Positions 11,107 through 24,800 are shown, counted from the stretch's first letter. The stretch is DNA of 64,000 bases from Parietaria judaica (GCA_954871525.1 OX940871.1:16460532-16524531); one strand, 5' to 3'. Notes: generated by a model from the sequence alone, not told the origin. Made by a program: numbers and translations.

Positions 11107-14100
11107 TGTGGTATCAGAGCCTTGATTGTTGAACCTATGATTTTCCTATTACGTATTTGATTTACTTGTTCATGTTCATGTCGATCAAGTTAGCATGAAG
11201 ATCGACGTTTTGGTTTTCTTTGACATATGTACATATATGCTTAATATCATGAATGAATCTGTAAATATCGTGAATTGCTTTTACTGTTGGGATTTATCTG
11301 CAATTAATTTTGTATGTGCTTTTGGTTGGTCAAAATATAAGTGTCGAGTAAGGTTCATGATATCATGTTCATATTAATGACCGACTAATGTTTTTGGATT
11401 TATCATTCTTGTTATTTGTTGGATCAAGATCAATACTGACTTTAGTTTTAATAATAGTCAGTATCGTATATTTTTATATTTTATGTTTTCATGGAACAGA
11501 TCATGATTCGTGTTTTGATCTTGTAAACATGTATAAAGTTTCCAAAATCGTGTTTATGATTTAAAATAAATATAATAATAATAAAATTTACGGTTTAGAA
11601 ATTAGTTACCGATTAATTTGTGATCACGTATTATTATTTTATTTTTTAATAATATCTTGGTACTGTTTAAATTACGTGCCGATAATCTCGTGGCCTTATT
11701 GTTATTGTTATTTTAAATAATAAAAGTTAAAAGTGAGTATTATTTTGGATTAAGTTACCACTTATTTTGGGTTTTTAATAACCACCTCATGGTGTAAAAG
11801 GATCCGTTCTTATTTTTAGGATAAAATTATACGCATTACATTATTCAAGGATTTATTTGGTTGCTATAATTACGTGGTTAATTTTGTTGACCCACTTCTT
11901 TGAATTTTTACCGAATATTATGGTGACAGTTAGTGATTTATGCCACGTGCTTATGATAAGTAACTATTAGAATTATATGTCACAATTTTTGTTGCACTTT
12001 ACGAAATCAGAGAGTAATATTTGCATATATATATATATATATATTATTAAGCATTAAAGTTTATTCTCTGATCTTATGAATTAAAATTATTACGGGCGTA
12101 TATCGATAATGTACAGTATAGTTTGAGTAAATAAAATTATTTCTTTATTTACCTTGATTTTGGTTGACTTGATTACTTGACATTTAAAGTTAACTCAATT
12201 CGATATCTATATTATGAATAATTCGTTAGTCACCAAAGTGGCCGAATTAGAATGCTTCATAGATATTAAATTATTAATGTTCAATCACCCCCATTAAGTG
12301 ATGCTTTAATGACATAAATGTTTTATTAAGGGTGAACTGAAGTTTATTGGTTATAGAATATTTCTTGATCGCCCAAAGGTTGATTATTCGTTTTATAATT
12401 GATGAACATTATCGTGGTAATCTATTTGATCAGTTAGGTATGTTTAGTATATCCAAAGATTACAAGCATATCTAATTTGAGTATGTTAGTTACCAATTAT
12501 GTGAAATTAATTATGCATCAATCATGTTTCATGTATATTGTTGTTTCACCCAAAGGCGATCTTCAATATGCATCTTATGTTTGCTTCTTCTAATGTTACG
12601 AATCTGTATTATGAAATTTTACTCAAAGCATTAACGTGTGAGCTTATGTTATATATTGCAGCTTCTGTTCCTGTTTCTCTTCATTCGCAAGCAACGTCTG
12701 TTATTAAGTTTAATGGGCTCAATTTCTTAGAATGGTGTGAGCAAATTCAGTTTCACCTCGGTGTTCTGGATCTTGATCTTGCACTCTTAAGTGAGAAACC
12801 TGCTGCCCTTACTGATGCTAGCAGTGCTGAGCAAAGATCTTTCCATAAAGCTTGGGAAAGATCTAACAGACTAAGCCTAATGTTTATGCGAATGACTGTA
12901 GCAAACAACATCAAGTCCACACTGAACAGAAATGAAAGTGCTAAGGAATTTCTGAAGTCTGTGGAAGAAAGTTCTCAGTCCGAATCGGCTGATAAGTCGT
13001 TGGCTGGGACACTGATGGGTACGTTAACCACTATGAAATTTAATGGTTCTCGTACCATGCATGAGCATATCGTCGAAATGACGAACATTGCAGCAAGACT
13101 GAAGACCATGGGAATGGAAGTGAATGAAAATTTCCTAGTAACGTTCATCCTTAATTCCTTACCTTCTGAGTACGGTCCATTTCATATGAACTATAATACT
13201 CTGAAGGATAAATGGAATGTGCATGAATTACAAAGCAAGCTCATTCAAGAGGAAGCGAGGCTTAAGAAACCGAGAAATCATTCAGCTAATCTCGTTGGTC
13301 ACAAAGGTGCTGGAAAGAAACCTTGGAAAAAGGATGGAAAGGGCAATAAAGGACTATCAAGGCTTAATCAGTCATCTGCCCAAATCAACCAGAAGGAACC
13401 AAGCAACGAAACGTGTCGGTTCTGCAAAAGGACTGGACATTTTCAGAAAGATTGCCTGAAACGTAAGGCATGGTTCGAAAGAAAAGGTATACATTATGTT
13501 TCAGTATGTTTCGAATCAAATTTAGTTGAAGTTCCTTATAATACCTGGTGGATTGATTCTGGTGCTACTACTCATGTTTCAAATACGATGCAGGGATTCC
13601 TTTCGACCCAAACCATAAGCGAAAATGAGAAATTTATCTACATGGGGAACAGAGTCAAAATTCCAGTTGAAGCTGTTGGAACTTATCGTTTAGTTTTAGA
13701 CACTGGGTGTCATTTAGATCTTTTTCGAACTCTGTATGCTCCTTCTATTTCTCGCAATTTGATTTCCGTGTCCAAACTTGATAAAGCTGGGTACACGTCT
13801 AAATTTGGCAATGGATGTTTTAGTTTGTTTAAACAAAATGTTTTATTGGGTTCAGGTATTCTTTACGATGATCTCTACAAATTAAAGCTTGATATTGTTT
13901 TTGCCGAGACTTTATTGACCTTGCATCATAATGTTGGAACTAAACGTGGTAGGTGTGATGAATCATCTGCTTACTTGTGGCATAAACGTTTGGGTCATAT
14001 ATCCAAAGAAAGAATTGAAAGATTAGTAAAGAATGAAATCCTGCATGATTTGGATTTTACTGATCTTGGTGTTTGTATTGAATGCATTAAGGGAAAGCAA

Positions 14101-16734
14101 ACAAGACAGACACTTAAGAAAGAAGCCACAAGAAGCACACAGCTCCTTGAAATTATTCACACTGATATTTGTGGGCCTTTTGATGTTCCATCTTTTGGTG
14201 GAGAAAAATATTTTATCACCTTTATCGATGATTTTTCACGTTATGGATATATCTATTTGCTGCATGAAAAATCTCAATCGGTAGATACCCTTGAGGTGTT
14301 TATCAATGAAGTTGAAAGGCAATTAGATAGAAAGGTGAAAATTGTCAGATCTGACAGAGGTGGTGAATATTACGGAAGATATGATGAAAGTGGACAGTGC
14401 CCTGGTCCCTTTGCTAAGTTCCTTGAAAGTCGTGGTATTTGTGCTCAATACACAATGCCAGGAACACCGCAACAAAATGGTGTTGCAGAAAGGCGTAACC
14501 GTACATTAATGGATATGGTTAGGAGTATGTTAAGCAATTCTTCTTTACCCAAATCATTATGGATGCATGCTTTAAAGACTGCCGTGTATTTGCTAAATAG
14601 GGTTCCTAGTAAGGCAGTTCCTAAGACACCTTTTGAACTGTGGACGGGAAGGAAACCTAGTTTAAAGCACCTGCATGTTTGGGGTTGCCAGGCAGAAGTA
14701 AGAATTTATAATCCACATGAAAAGAAACTGGATGCAAGAACAATCAGTGGTTTCTTCATTGGTTATCCAGAAAAATCTAAATGGTATCGATTTTATTGTC
14801 CTAATCATAGTACAAGAATTGTTGAAACTGGAAATGCAAGGTTCATTGAGAATGGTGAAGTTAGTGGGAGCTTGGAACCACGTAAAGTGGAAATTCGAGA
14901 AGTTAGAGTGCAAATCCCTTTGCCTTTATCTTCTACTCAAGTTGTTGTTCCTGCACATGTTGAACATGATAATGATTTGCTAGAACAACAAATTAACGAT
15001 CAAGCTCCACATGATGAACTTATAATAGCAAATGAACCTATTATGGGTGAACCACAAGAAATCACATTAAGAAGATCTGGGAGAGAAAGAAAATCTGCCA
15101 TTTCAGATGATTATTTGGTTTATCTGATGGAGTCTGAATTTGACTCCGGAATTGAAAATGACCCAGTTTCTTTTTCACAAGCCATAGAAAGTGAAAACTC
15201 TCATAAATGGTTAGATGCCATGAAAAAAGAGCTTAAATCAATGGATTACAACGATGTTTGGGATCTTGTTGAATTGCCAGAAGGTTGTAAAAGAGTTGGG
15301 TGTAAATGGGTCTTCAAGACCAAGCATGACTCGAGCGGCAATATCGAAAGACACAAGGCCAGACTCGTTGCCAAAGGTTTTACTCAGAAAGATGGTATTG
15401 ACTACAAAGAGACCTTTTCCCCCGTTTCGAAAAAGGACTCTTTAAGGATAGTCATGGCGATGGTGGCTCATTATGATTTGGAGCTCTATCAAATGGATGT
15501 GAAAACCGCCTTTTTGAATGGGAATTTAGATGAAGATGTCTTTATGGATCAACCTGAAGGTTTTAAAGTTGATGGTAAAGAACATATGGTGTGTAAACTC
15601 AAGAAGTCAATATACGGACTTAAACAAGCTTCCCGACAATGGTATCTTAAGTTCAACGATACCATTACATCTTTTGGATTTACTGAAAACATCGTTGATC
15701 GATGTATATATCTAAAGATCAGTGGGAGCAAGTTTATTATTCTGGTTTTGTATGTTGATGATATCTTGCTTGCTACTAACGATCTTGGTTTATTACGTCA
15801 AACCAAGGAATTTCTCTCGAAGAACTTTGAAATGAAAGATATGGGTGAGGCATCCTATGTGATCGGAATAGAAATATTTCGTAATAGATCACAAGGATGG
15901 TTGGGATTGTCTCAGAAAGCATATATCAATAAAGTTCTAGAGAAATTCAAAATGGACAAATGCTCTTCAAGTGTGGCGCCAATTCAGAAGGGAGATAAAT
16001 TTAGTCTCAATTAATGTCCAAAGAATGAATTGGAGCGCAATCAGATGGAACAAATTCCTTATGCATCTATTGTAGGAAGCTTGATGTACGCACAGACTTG
16101 TACTAGACCGGACATCAGTTTTGCTGTCGGGATGCTGGGAAGGTATCAAAGTAACCCAGGAATAGATCACTGGAAAGCTGCAAAGAAAGTACTGAGGTAT
16201 CTGCAAGGAACGAAAGATCATATGCTCACTTACAGGAAGTCTGATCACCTTGAGGTGATTGGATATTCAGATTCAGATTTTGCCGGATGCGTGGATTCTA
16301 GGAAATCCACTTTTGGCTATTTGTTCCTTCTAGCCGGTGGAGCAATCTCATGGAAAAGTGCGAAGCAGACTGTCATTGCTGCATCCACTATGGAAGCTGA
16401 GTTTGTAGCATGCTTTGAGGCTACAGTTCATGGTTTATGGCTGCGGAATTTTATTTCAGGACTTGGAATTGTCGACAGTATCGCCAAGCCGCTGAAAATT
16501 TACTGTGATAACTCCGCAGCAGTCTTCTTTTCTAAAAACGACAAGTATTCGAAGGGTGCTAAGCATATGGAATTGAAATACTTTGGCGTTAAAGAAGAAG
16601 TTCAGAAACAAAGAGTGTCAATCGAGCACATTAGCACAAAACTTATGGTTGCAGATCCATTAACGAAAGGATTGCCCCCTAAGGTTTTCACTGAACTTGT
16701 TGAAAGAATGGGGATCCTAGGATGTCATCATTAA
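10969..16734 (+). pseudogene. Copia gag-pol polyprotein, spliced start, one in-frame stop
   Basis: A long frame from about 12664 encodes gag, then a CCHC knuckle ([14 protein letters not shown], about 13414), protease (WIDSGATTH, about 13546), integrase ([31 protein letters not shown]), reverse transcriptase (YVDDILLA, about 15751) and RNase H (YSDSDFAG; CDNSAA). The frame has no convincing start of its own. Instead ATGGATCAAG at 10969-10978 in the LTR, followed by GTACGC, splices in frame to the acceptor ATTGCAG ending at 12661. The product would start [13 protein letters not shown]. An in-frame TAA at 16012-16014 interrupts the region between reverse transcriptase and RNase H; the same frame continues to 16734. 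Apart from that stop the element is intact. Confidence 0.82.
11109..11121 (+). promoter_or_regulatory. Primer-binding site for initiator-Met tRNA
   Basis: TGGTATCAGAGCC begins two bases after the 5' LTR. It is complementary to the 3' end of plant initiator-Met tRNA and would prime minus-strand DNA synthesis. Confidence 0.9.
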
Positions 16735-17117
16735 CGTTATTTTATGTCTTATGTTTTATGTGATTGACACTTTGAGCTCACTTATTTTGTTTCTGATATG
16801 AATGAATGGATCTTGTTTCTTATGATTAGTATATACATGAATGCATTATGTAAACCAAACAAGATCTTTTGTCTCTGACAAAGACATTATCGTCGGACCG
16901 TTATTTATTACCTTATTATGTGTTATATTGGGTATGAAACTAGTATTGTGATACATGGAAGGGACTATGTCGAAAACTGATGTACAACCGCTATGATCCA
17001 TATTAGTCGTCATGCTTGATAATAACTTTATGAAGTAATTAAACATTACGATGGATTTATCTTAAGTATGCGCAATTATGATTATTATTAAACCATAAAG
17101 GATATAATGGCACATGG

Positions 17118-17131
17118 GCCAAGTGGGAGAA
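17118..17131 (+). promoter_or_regulatory. Polypurine tract of the young Copia element
   Basis: The purine-rich AAGTGGGAGAA directly precedes TGTTGGACTC. It would prime plus-strand synthesis and thereby defines the 5' edge of the 3' LTR. Confidence 0.7.
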
Positions 17132-17544
17132 TGTTGGACTCACTTAATTACGTGTGGCCCATTGGGCATTACAATTAATTATTGGGTTTAATAATATATT
17201 AGATAAATCTTATTGGTTTAATTAAATAAAAGGTAAATTCCTATTATACCCTGATGGTGGGTCTATATAAAGAGAAACCCTAGGAATTGGTCCTCTCTCT
17301 ACCTACGTAAGTTTTTCCTCTCCATAAAAGAAGGCTTGTCACTCTAAAGAGGTTAAGAGAGAGAAACACAATTCCGTGATTAATCGTTTCCGCAATTATT
17401 CCGATCATGGATCAAGGTACGCTTTCTCGATCTAATATTCATATGTGAAAATCATCTCGTTCTAAGATCTTGGCTAATAATGTTTTATGCAATATTAAGA
17501 AATCGTTTTGCATAATCATGTACGACATTAAATTAATGCTTACA
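17132..17544 (+). repeat. 3' LTR of the young Copia element
   Basis: It matches the 5' LTR with one visible substitution. It carries the same TATA box, ATG and splice donor (ATG at 17407), so it could start transcripts and an open exon into downstream DNA. Confidence 0.8.
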
Positions 17545-17709
17545 ATATTTCCTAAATCAAACCCGGTACCGGATTTATACCGGCACCCATTTTTCAATTC
17601 CTGTAATACTTCTTTGTTTTACCGGCAATGGCTACTGATGTACCTAAAAACCGGGTCAAAGTACCGATTCCGAATCCCAAATTCAACCCTACTACTATGA
17701 AGAGTCCAC

Positions 17710-18355
17710 TTAATCAGGTTCATCAGGCTTGAAGATCTTATTGGGCATCTTCAAGATGTTCGCGTCCAGCGGCGGCACGCCCTTCTGCCTCTGACCGGCC
17801 TCGCCTCCGCCACTTAACCCGCCTTGAGAGCCAAACTTGTCTCCGCTCAGCCCACGAATGTCGGCTGCGATCGCTAGTGTAGCCGTACACCGAGCCCAAC
17901 TCAAGCCTTGCCAGCTCGGCGCCGACCCTCCGCTTCCAGTAGCGGCGCTACGCGACCTGCACGTGCACCACTGATGGAAGTAGTAGCGGAAGGATTGCTG
18001 CAAGCGGTTGCTGTGGACGCGCTGGAACTGTCCCGACACGAAGTGCAAGTCCTCGGCCCGGAGAGCGAATGCCTCGACCTCGGGGACGTTAAGGCTGGGG
18101 CCGGTCGAGGTGGCGGGGAGGAGGGCCCACACGAGGAGCTCCTCACTGCAGAAGTCACCCGGGCGGAGTATGATGGAGTTGAAGAACCCGACGCGGCCCC
18201 CGTCGGTGGTGGAGCTCTCCAGTTGGCCGCGTACGATGAAGAGCATCTCACTCACCGGGTCGCCCTGCCGGACAAAGAACGTGTACTTAGTGTTTAGGGA
18301 CGAGATGAGGCGCTCGCATATGGCGTCCATTTGTGCGAAAAACGGAACCTGATCG
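17710..18355 (-). pseudogene. Decayed fragment of a cyclic nucleotide-gated ion channel (CNGC)
   Basis: The reverse strand encodes the cyclic-nucleotide-binding domain typical of plant CNGCs: AICERLISSL, FVRQGDPVSEMLFIVRG, GDFCSEELLVWAL and the helix running to FRYYFHQW. Just after HQW the frame fails. The expected IQ-motif segment reappears in another frame as RRYWKRRVGAELARLE, preceded by a stop. So there is at least one frameshift or deletion and a nonsense change around 17940-17975. Upstream exons (transmembrane and pore) are absent beyond 18360. Plant CNGCs are plasma-membrane cation channels regulated by cyclic nucleotides and calmodulin; this copy should not make one. It lies on the same strand as, and downstream of, the ABCB gene. 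Confidence 0.82.
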
Positions 18356-18884
18356 ATACCGCGGAGTCTTTATAAGAATTTTCAACGGATAAACAAAAAA
18401 ATTATACATAAGAAACTTAATTGAAAAAAAAAAATATACTTGGTTAGATGGAATATAATAACTCGTTGTGAAATACTATAATTTTACGAAAATCACGTCG
18501 ATATATACCCGTAAATCCTTATCAGAACAATCGGTTATCGATTTCTTAAAACCTTACAACGAACTTCATTATTTGCACAAATACATTTATTATAAAATAT
18601 AAGGAATCTTCTTATTATATATCCACCTCTATATTTCACAATAACTTGCAATTGTCTAATATTATTGCACAAGTTAGCTATAAAAGAAGACATATTCATT
18701 GTAATATTATTATAATATGATCTCTTTTACACAATTTTTTTCAAATTACCAAATTTGAAGATACAATTGTTCATATAAATTAATACATACTGCATAAACA
18801 TAGGATTCAAATCATAAACTTTGAATATACGAGTTCATATAAACTAATACGTACTATATAAACACAGGATTCAAATCACCGTGC
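18356..18884. other. AT-rich spacer, 3' flank of the ABCB gene
   Basis: No gene is seen. The part next to 18885 probably holds the 3' UTR and poly(A) signals of the ABCB gene, which reads from right to left. Confidence 0.5.
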
Positions 18885-21800
18885 TCATGCTGCGCTGTTG
18901 TGAAGCTTCACAAGTGACGCGTACGTGCCACCCATGATCTTCATGAGCTCGTCGTGGCGCCCTTTCTCGGCTACCACGCCGTTCTTGACGATGGCGATGA
19001 CGTCGGCGCCCTTGATGGTGGTGAGGCGGTGGGCCACGACCACGGTGGTCCGGTCCACCATCACTTGGTCCAGTGCGTCTTGCACCACCCGCTCCGACTC
19101 TGCGTCGAGCGCACTAGTAGCCTCGTCAAGCAACAAAATCTTTGGGTTCTTCAGTATCGCCCGCGCAATCGCGATCCTCTGCTTCTGCCCGCCCGACAGC
19201 TGTATACCCCGCTCACCAACGTTGGTGTCGTAGCCGTGCGGTAACGATGATACGAAGGTGTGAGCGTTTGAGGCTTTTGTTGCGGCGATGATTTCCTCGT
19301 CAGTGACGTTGCCTTGCTTGCCGTAGGCGATGTTGGTGCGGATTGTCTCGTTGAAGAGGATCGGCTCTTGGCTGACTAAGCCCAATTGTTGTCGTAACCA
19401 GCTCAGCTTAAGTGATTTGAGGTCCACACCGTCCAGCATTACACGGCCAGAGATTGGGTCGTAGAACCGCTCTATCAGGCTTATCACTGTTGATTTTCCG
19501 CTGCCGCTCTCGCCAGCCAACGCAACACTCTGGGGATTAATGCGAGTCATAATCTTTGAGGAGTCAACATTATTTTCTTGCTTGAATAATATGTTGTATT
19601 TAATTTTGTTTCCTCAGCATTGGAAAAGAATAGGAAAAAAGGGCGACATACCTTTCCGGATGGGATTCTCAAGCAAAAGTCTCTGAAGATTTCAACGTTC
19701 GGCCTCGTGGTGTATCTGAAACTGACGTGATCGAGCTCGATGTCGCCGGTTACATTTTGCAATGTCCTGCCCTCGTCGGTGCTCGAGTCAATGGTCAGCT
19801 TCCGGTCGAGTATTTTAAATATTGAAGCCGCCGAGTCCTTGGCTTTGCTTGTATCAGGAGCCAAGGCGCTGCTCTGGGAGACCCCCATTGCCGAGATCGT
19901 AAAAGCAAAGAAAACCTGCACGAGAATCAATCATGAGCAACGAAAGCGGTAATAACAGGAACAATAAACCTACAACCGGGCTCGGAATTCGTCACCTTGA
20001 TAACTTCTTCAAATGTGGCTTTCCCAGCTTCCATAAGAAGAGCTCCGGCGTAGAAAATCAATGCGTTCACGCAGAAGATTGAGAAATTGGAAAACCCGAG
20101 GCCGGCTCCGCTTATGAAGCCCAACCGGACTCCGTGCTTCATAGGAGCCTCACATTTCCTTGTGTACATCTCCATGACCTTCTCCTCTGCGCAGAACGAA
20201 GCCACGGTTCTGATGCTTCCTACGGCGTCGTTTGCCACTTGGCTGGCTTCTTCGTACATAACCTGTCATGATTTTTTTTTATTAGTTTCCGAACACATTC
20301 GAATCTAGATAACTTCATTACAGACGATGGACCTTGGCGTCAGCGCTGAAGCCTTTCAGAAACTTTATCTGAAAGTAACCTTGAAGAAACATTATAGGCG
20401 ATAAGGTGAGAACGATGAGCGCTAAAAACCAGTTTGCTGTGAATGCTATGACCAGCCCAGCAACGATCATCGCCATATTCTGAACGGTTAGCGCCAACGC
20501 ATCGCCGACGAGACTCTTAACGGTTGAAGCATCGGTGGACAACCTAGCTCCGATCGCACCACTGAAGAAAAAAAATTAAGATGGTGAAGGATTTGCCAAT
20601 TGTGCACTTAAAAAAGAGTTTCTTTCGATTTAGTTTTTGTACCTTGAATTTGCGGGATCGTCAAACCAGCTAATTTCCTGATGCACGACTTTCCCGAAAG
20701 TCGATGAGCGGATCCGCTGTATTAACCTCCCGCCTGCTATCCCAAAACATAAATATTGGATCGGAATCACCACCAGATTGACCACTCCGATTCCGATGAA
20801 GATCAGTGCCCAAAACCTGGAGTCCTTTCGCAGCTCACGGTGGCTTTCGAAGAACATGCTAATGCTGCTCGAGAGCAGAAGCCCGTACACAGGCATAGTC
20901 AGGCCGTTAATCACTGCAGCGACCGATCCGATCGCTAAGATCGGAACCTCAGGCTTGTTCAAGTAAGCCAGTCTCCTGAGTGAAACCTTCAGAGGCGTGT
21001 TCGATTGCTCGTTGTGTTCTTTAGAATCCTCTACGTCTCTCTCTCTGATTTCATGGATACTACTTCTCGGTGAGACTCTGCTGATAGATCTCCTCAGCGA
21101 GATTCCGTGACTTCCAGAACATTCGATGGACTCGTCTCTGTCGAAGCTTGATCTTGATCGGCTCCTTTCAAGTTCATAGGCTTGGGATGCCTCGGCTCCT
21201 TGTTGCACACGAACCAGTTGCGAATACGCGCCTTGTGAGTTCTGGATCAACTCGTTGTGCGTTCCTGCAAAAGTGATTTACACATTTTTAAAACGTTGAA
21301 TAAAATTTGAAGGTTTCAAAACGAAGAGATGGTCGGGTTCTGAGCAAAACGTGCTTGCCTTTCTCCACAATCTTCCCTTGGTGAACGACGGCGATGGTGT
21401 CTACGTTTCTGATAGTAGTCAAGCGATGAGCTACGACCACGGTCGTCCTATTGGCCATGACTCTGACCAGCGCGTCTTGAACACTACGCTCGGACTCGGT
21501 GTCCAACGCGCTAGTCGCTTCGTCTAGAAGCAGAATTCTCGGGTTTTTCAAAATGGCCCTTGCAATCGCTATTCTCTGCTTTTGCCCACCGGAAAGTTGA
21601 GCCCCATGTTCTCCGCCAAGTGTGTCTAGTCCCTGCGGTACAAAGAAGTTTCAGTTGTCACTAAGCTTTCACATTTTAAAGGGATTTATGCCAATAACTT
21701 AAAATTTTCACATTTTAATTACCTCGGGAAGCTTGTAGATGAACTCCGCCGCATTGGCGATCTCAATCGCCGTTTTAATCTCAGCCTCCGTCGCATTTTC

Positions 21801-24800
21801 TTTACCATATGCTATATTCTCCCTTATAGTTGTGGCGAAGAGAACCGGCTCTTGACTGACCAACCCGATCTCCTCTCTGATCCACTTAAGTTGCAGAGAC
21901 TTCAGATCAATACCGTCGATGAGCACTTGTCCGGAATCTGGGTCATAAAATCTCTCCACCAAGCTGATCACGGTCGACTTTCCGCTCCCACTTTGTCCCA
22001 CAAGAGCTGTTGTCGTCCCGCTCGGCACAATCAAAGAGAAACCCGAGAAGATCCAAACGTCGGATCTAGCCGGATACCGGAAGTGAACATCCCGGAGCTC
22101 AATTTCACCTTGCAAGTCATCCAAAACTGTACCTATGGTTTCATAAGCATCGATCGTCGGCTTTCTTTCAATCGTCCCAAACATCTTATACGCCGCAGCC
22201 TGCCCCGACGCGAAAGCATTCATGCACGGTGACGACTGTCCCAACGACCTGAATTCAATTGACAAGGATTAGCATAATTAAATTTGATTAAGAATTATGG
22301 TGCGGAAAAATAATAGTTATTCTTACATTCGTCCGGTCACAATCGAGAAGATTACGGTGATGACTTGTCCACCGGAGTAGCCCTTCTCGATGATCAACTT
22401 CGAACCATACCAAATGGCGAGTCCGTAAGAGCTAAACACAGACAACCGAGCCGTACCGAGCCCGAGCCCCGAGGCGAGTCCCTGCTTAACCATCATGTTG
22501 TAGGCGACAGCCACTTTAGATTTGTACTTCTCGATCGCCTTGTTTTCTCCGGTGAAAGAAGCAACCTTTTGGAACAAACCACACAAAGATATAAGAATTA
22601 TTCACAAAATAAGAACATGTTATCTTTAGAACTAGAGCAGTGGAAATGTGCACTAACAGTTCTAATCGCTCCAACAGTTTGTTCGACCACATTGCCGGCT
22701 TCTGCGTAGGCGAGTTGACTGCGTCTCGCCATTTTGGTCGTCATCGCTGCCATGATAACTATGGAGATGGCGATGAGCGGAATACACGAGAGAATGACGA
22801 GCGTCAGAAGCCACCCTTTCAGGAACGCGATCACAAACCCTCCGACAAACGTCGAGATCAGCTGTATGAACTTCCCCACCTAGAGATTGGAGACGTCGAT
22901 TACAAGTTAAGTACAATTCGAGAAAAATACCAGTACTTAAACCGGTAAATTATCGGTATAAAACTTTCGCCATGCAAGTCGTTTACGCACCTTTTCGCCC
23001 ATGGCTTCTTGAATTAGAATGGTGTCACCGGACATCATTCCGATGACCTCTCCAGTGGTGGTCTCAGAGTCGAAGAAGGCAATGTCTTGCCTCAATATCG
23101 TTTTCAAATACAAACCGCGGATCCGCGTGGCTTGCCGTTCTCCGGTCACCATCCAGCACGCCACCTCTGTGTATATTAAAATTGAAATATATTCAACTCA
23201 GGTTCACAATATTATATCTTTGTTGGGAGAAAGCGCAACGCAACGGAATCTCAATATCTCCCAATAGCCGCTGAAATATGAAGGCGATAATAATCGAAAC
23301 ACAACCACGAACACGAGACAATTTTAGCGTGGAAAAACCCCCAAAATGGAGTAAAAACCCACGGGACCCGTAGGCCGCTTAAAATCCACTATAATCAAGA
23401 GTGAGGTACAAACGAAGTCTTCCCTAGATAAAACTAGAGGCATACATCATCATCATCAAGATCGAACACCAAAATCACCGGCCTTATAAGTGGAGTAAAT
23501 ATCGCGTCGTGAAGTCCCGTGCGAAGAAGCACCACTATCAACCACCCAACTCGTCTCATCGCGAGATAAATTGACACTTTCTTCATAATCATCACAAACG
23601 ACAAAGAAATCATCAACAATAGCAACATTTTCATTATTGTTACCTTCTTTCTTGACATCGTTGTTGTTGTGGTTGATCTTCTTTCCCTTGCCTTCATTTC
23701 TCAACTTCCGGCAATAATTTCTAATGTGGCCTTTCAAGCCACAATGATGGCACTCAACATTAGCCCATCTATTTGAACCTCCACGCAACGCTCCTCGTGA
23801 TGCACCACGGTTATTTGAACCCTGGGCATGATTTCTCCCCCTCGACTCGGTAACCAATACATCGGAATGTGAAGAGGAGCCTTGAGACTTTCTTCTCATA
23901 TCTTCATTCAAAATACTACTCTTAGCCAAATCCATCGACATAATACCATCCGGAGCGGAATTAGACAACGACATCCTAAACGTCTCCCACGAGTTCGGCA
24001 AAGTACCAAGAAGCCACAAACCTTGAATCTCATCATCCAATCTAAGATTCATCGTCGCCATTTGGTTCATAATTCCTTGGAAGTTATTCAAGTGATCAGT
24101 TATTGGCGTACCGTCATGATACTTCAAGGCTATCATTTGCTTGAGCAAGAACATCTTGTTATTCCCGGTCTTCCGTGCATAAAGCTCCTCAAGCTTCCTC
24201 CAAAGGATGTTAGCACGAGTTTCACTAACCACATGGTTCCGAACATTGTCCTCCACCCATTGTCGAATGTACCCACAAACTTGTCGATGCAACGAATTCC
24301 ATTCTTCATCACTTTTTCCTTCGGGTTTCTCGGTAGAGAAAACCGGCAAGTGGAAATTCTTGACAAAGAGCAAGTCTTCCATTTTCCCTTTCCAAACATT
24401 GTAATTGGAACCGTTCAAACACTCCATTCGTGACGTGTTCGCCTCCATAGTCGCACAAAATCAAACTTGGCTCTGATACCACTTTGTTGGGAGAAAGCGC
24501 AACGCAACGGAATCTCAATATCTCCCAATAGCCGCTGAAATATGAAGGCGATAATAATCGAAACACAACCACGAACACGAGACAATTTTAGCATGGAAAA
24601 ACCCCCAAAATGGAGTAAAAAACCACGGGACCCGTAGGCCGCTTAAAATCCATTATAATCAAGAGTGAGGTACAAACGAAGTCTTCCCTAGATAAAACTA
24701 GAGGCATACATCATCATCATCAAGATCGAACACCAATCTCGGATTACAACAAACAAGCAAGAGAAGAATTTGTGAAAAACGTTCTCACAAAACAGCCTCT

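Larger units (their letters stand above)
10369..17544 (+). mobile_element. Young Copia LTR retrotransposon with a truncated tandem copy at its left end
   Basis: A 738-bp block at 10369-11106 is repeated at 16807-17544 with a single visible difference (10888 region against 17326 region). Within it the sequence CCAAGTGGGAGAA directly precedes TGTTGGACTC, the classic polypurine tract and LTR start of plant Copia elements. I therefore place the true LTRs at 10694-11106 and 17132-17544 (413 bp each). The extra 325 bp at 10369-10693 is then the internal 3' tail of another copy sharing the left LTR. No matching target duplication is seen, which agrees with this. A Met-tRNA primer site follows the left LTR. 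Confidence 0.85.
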
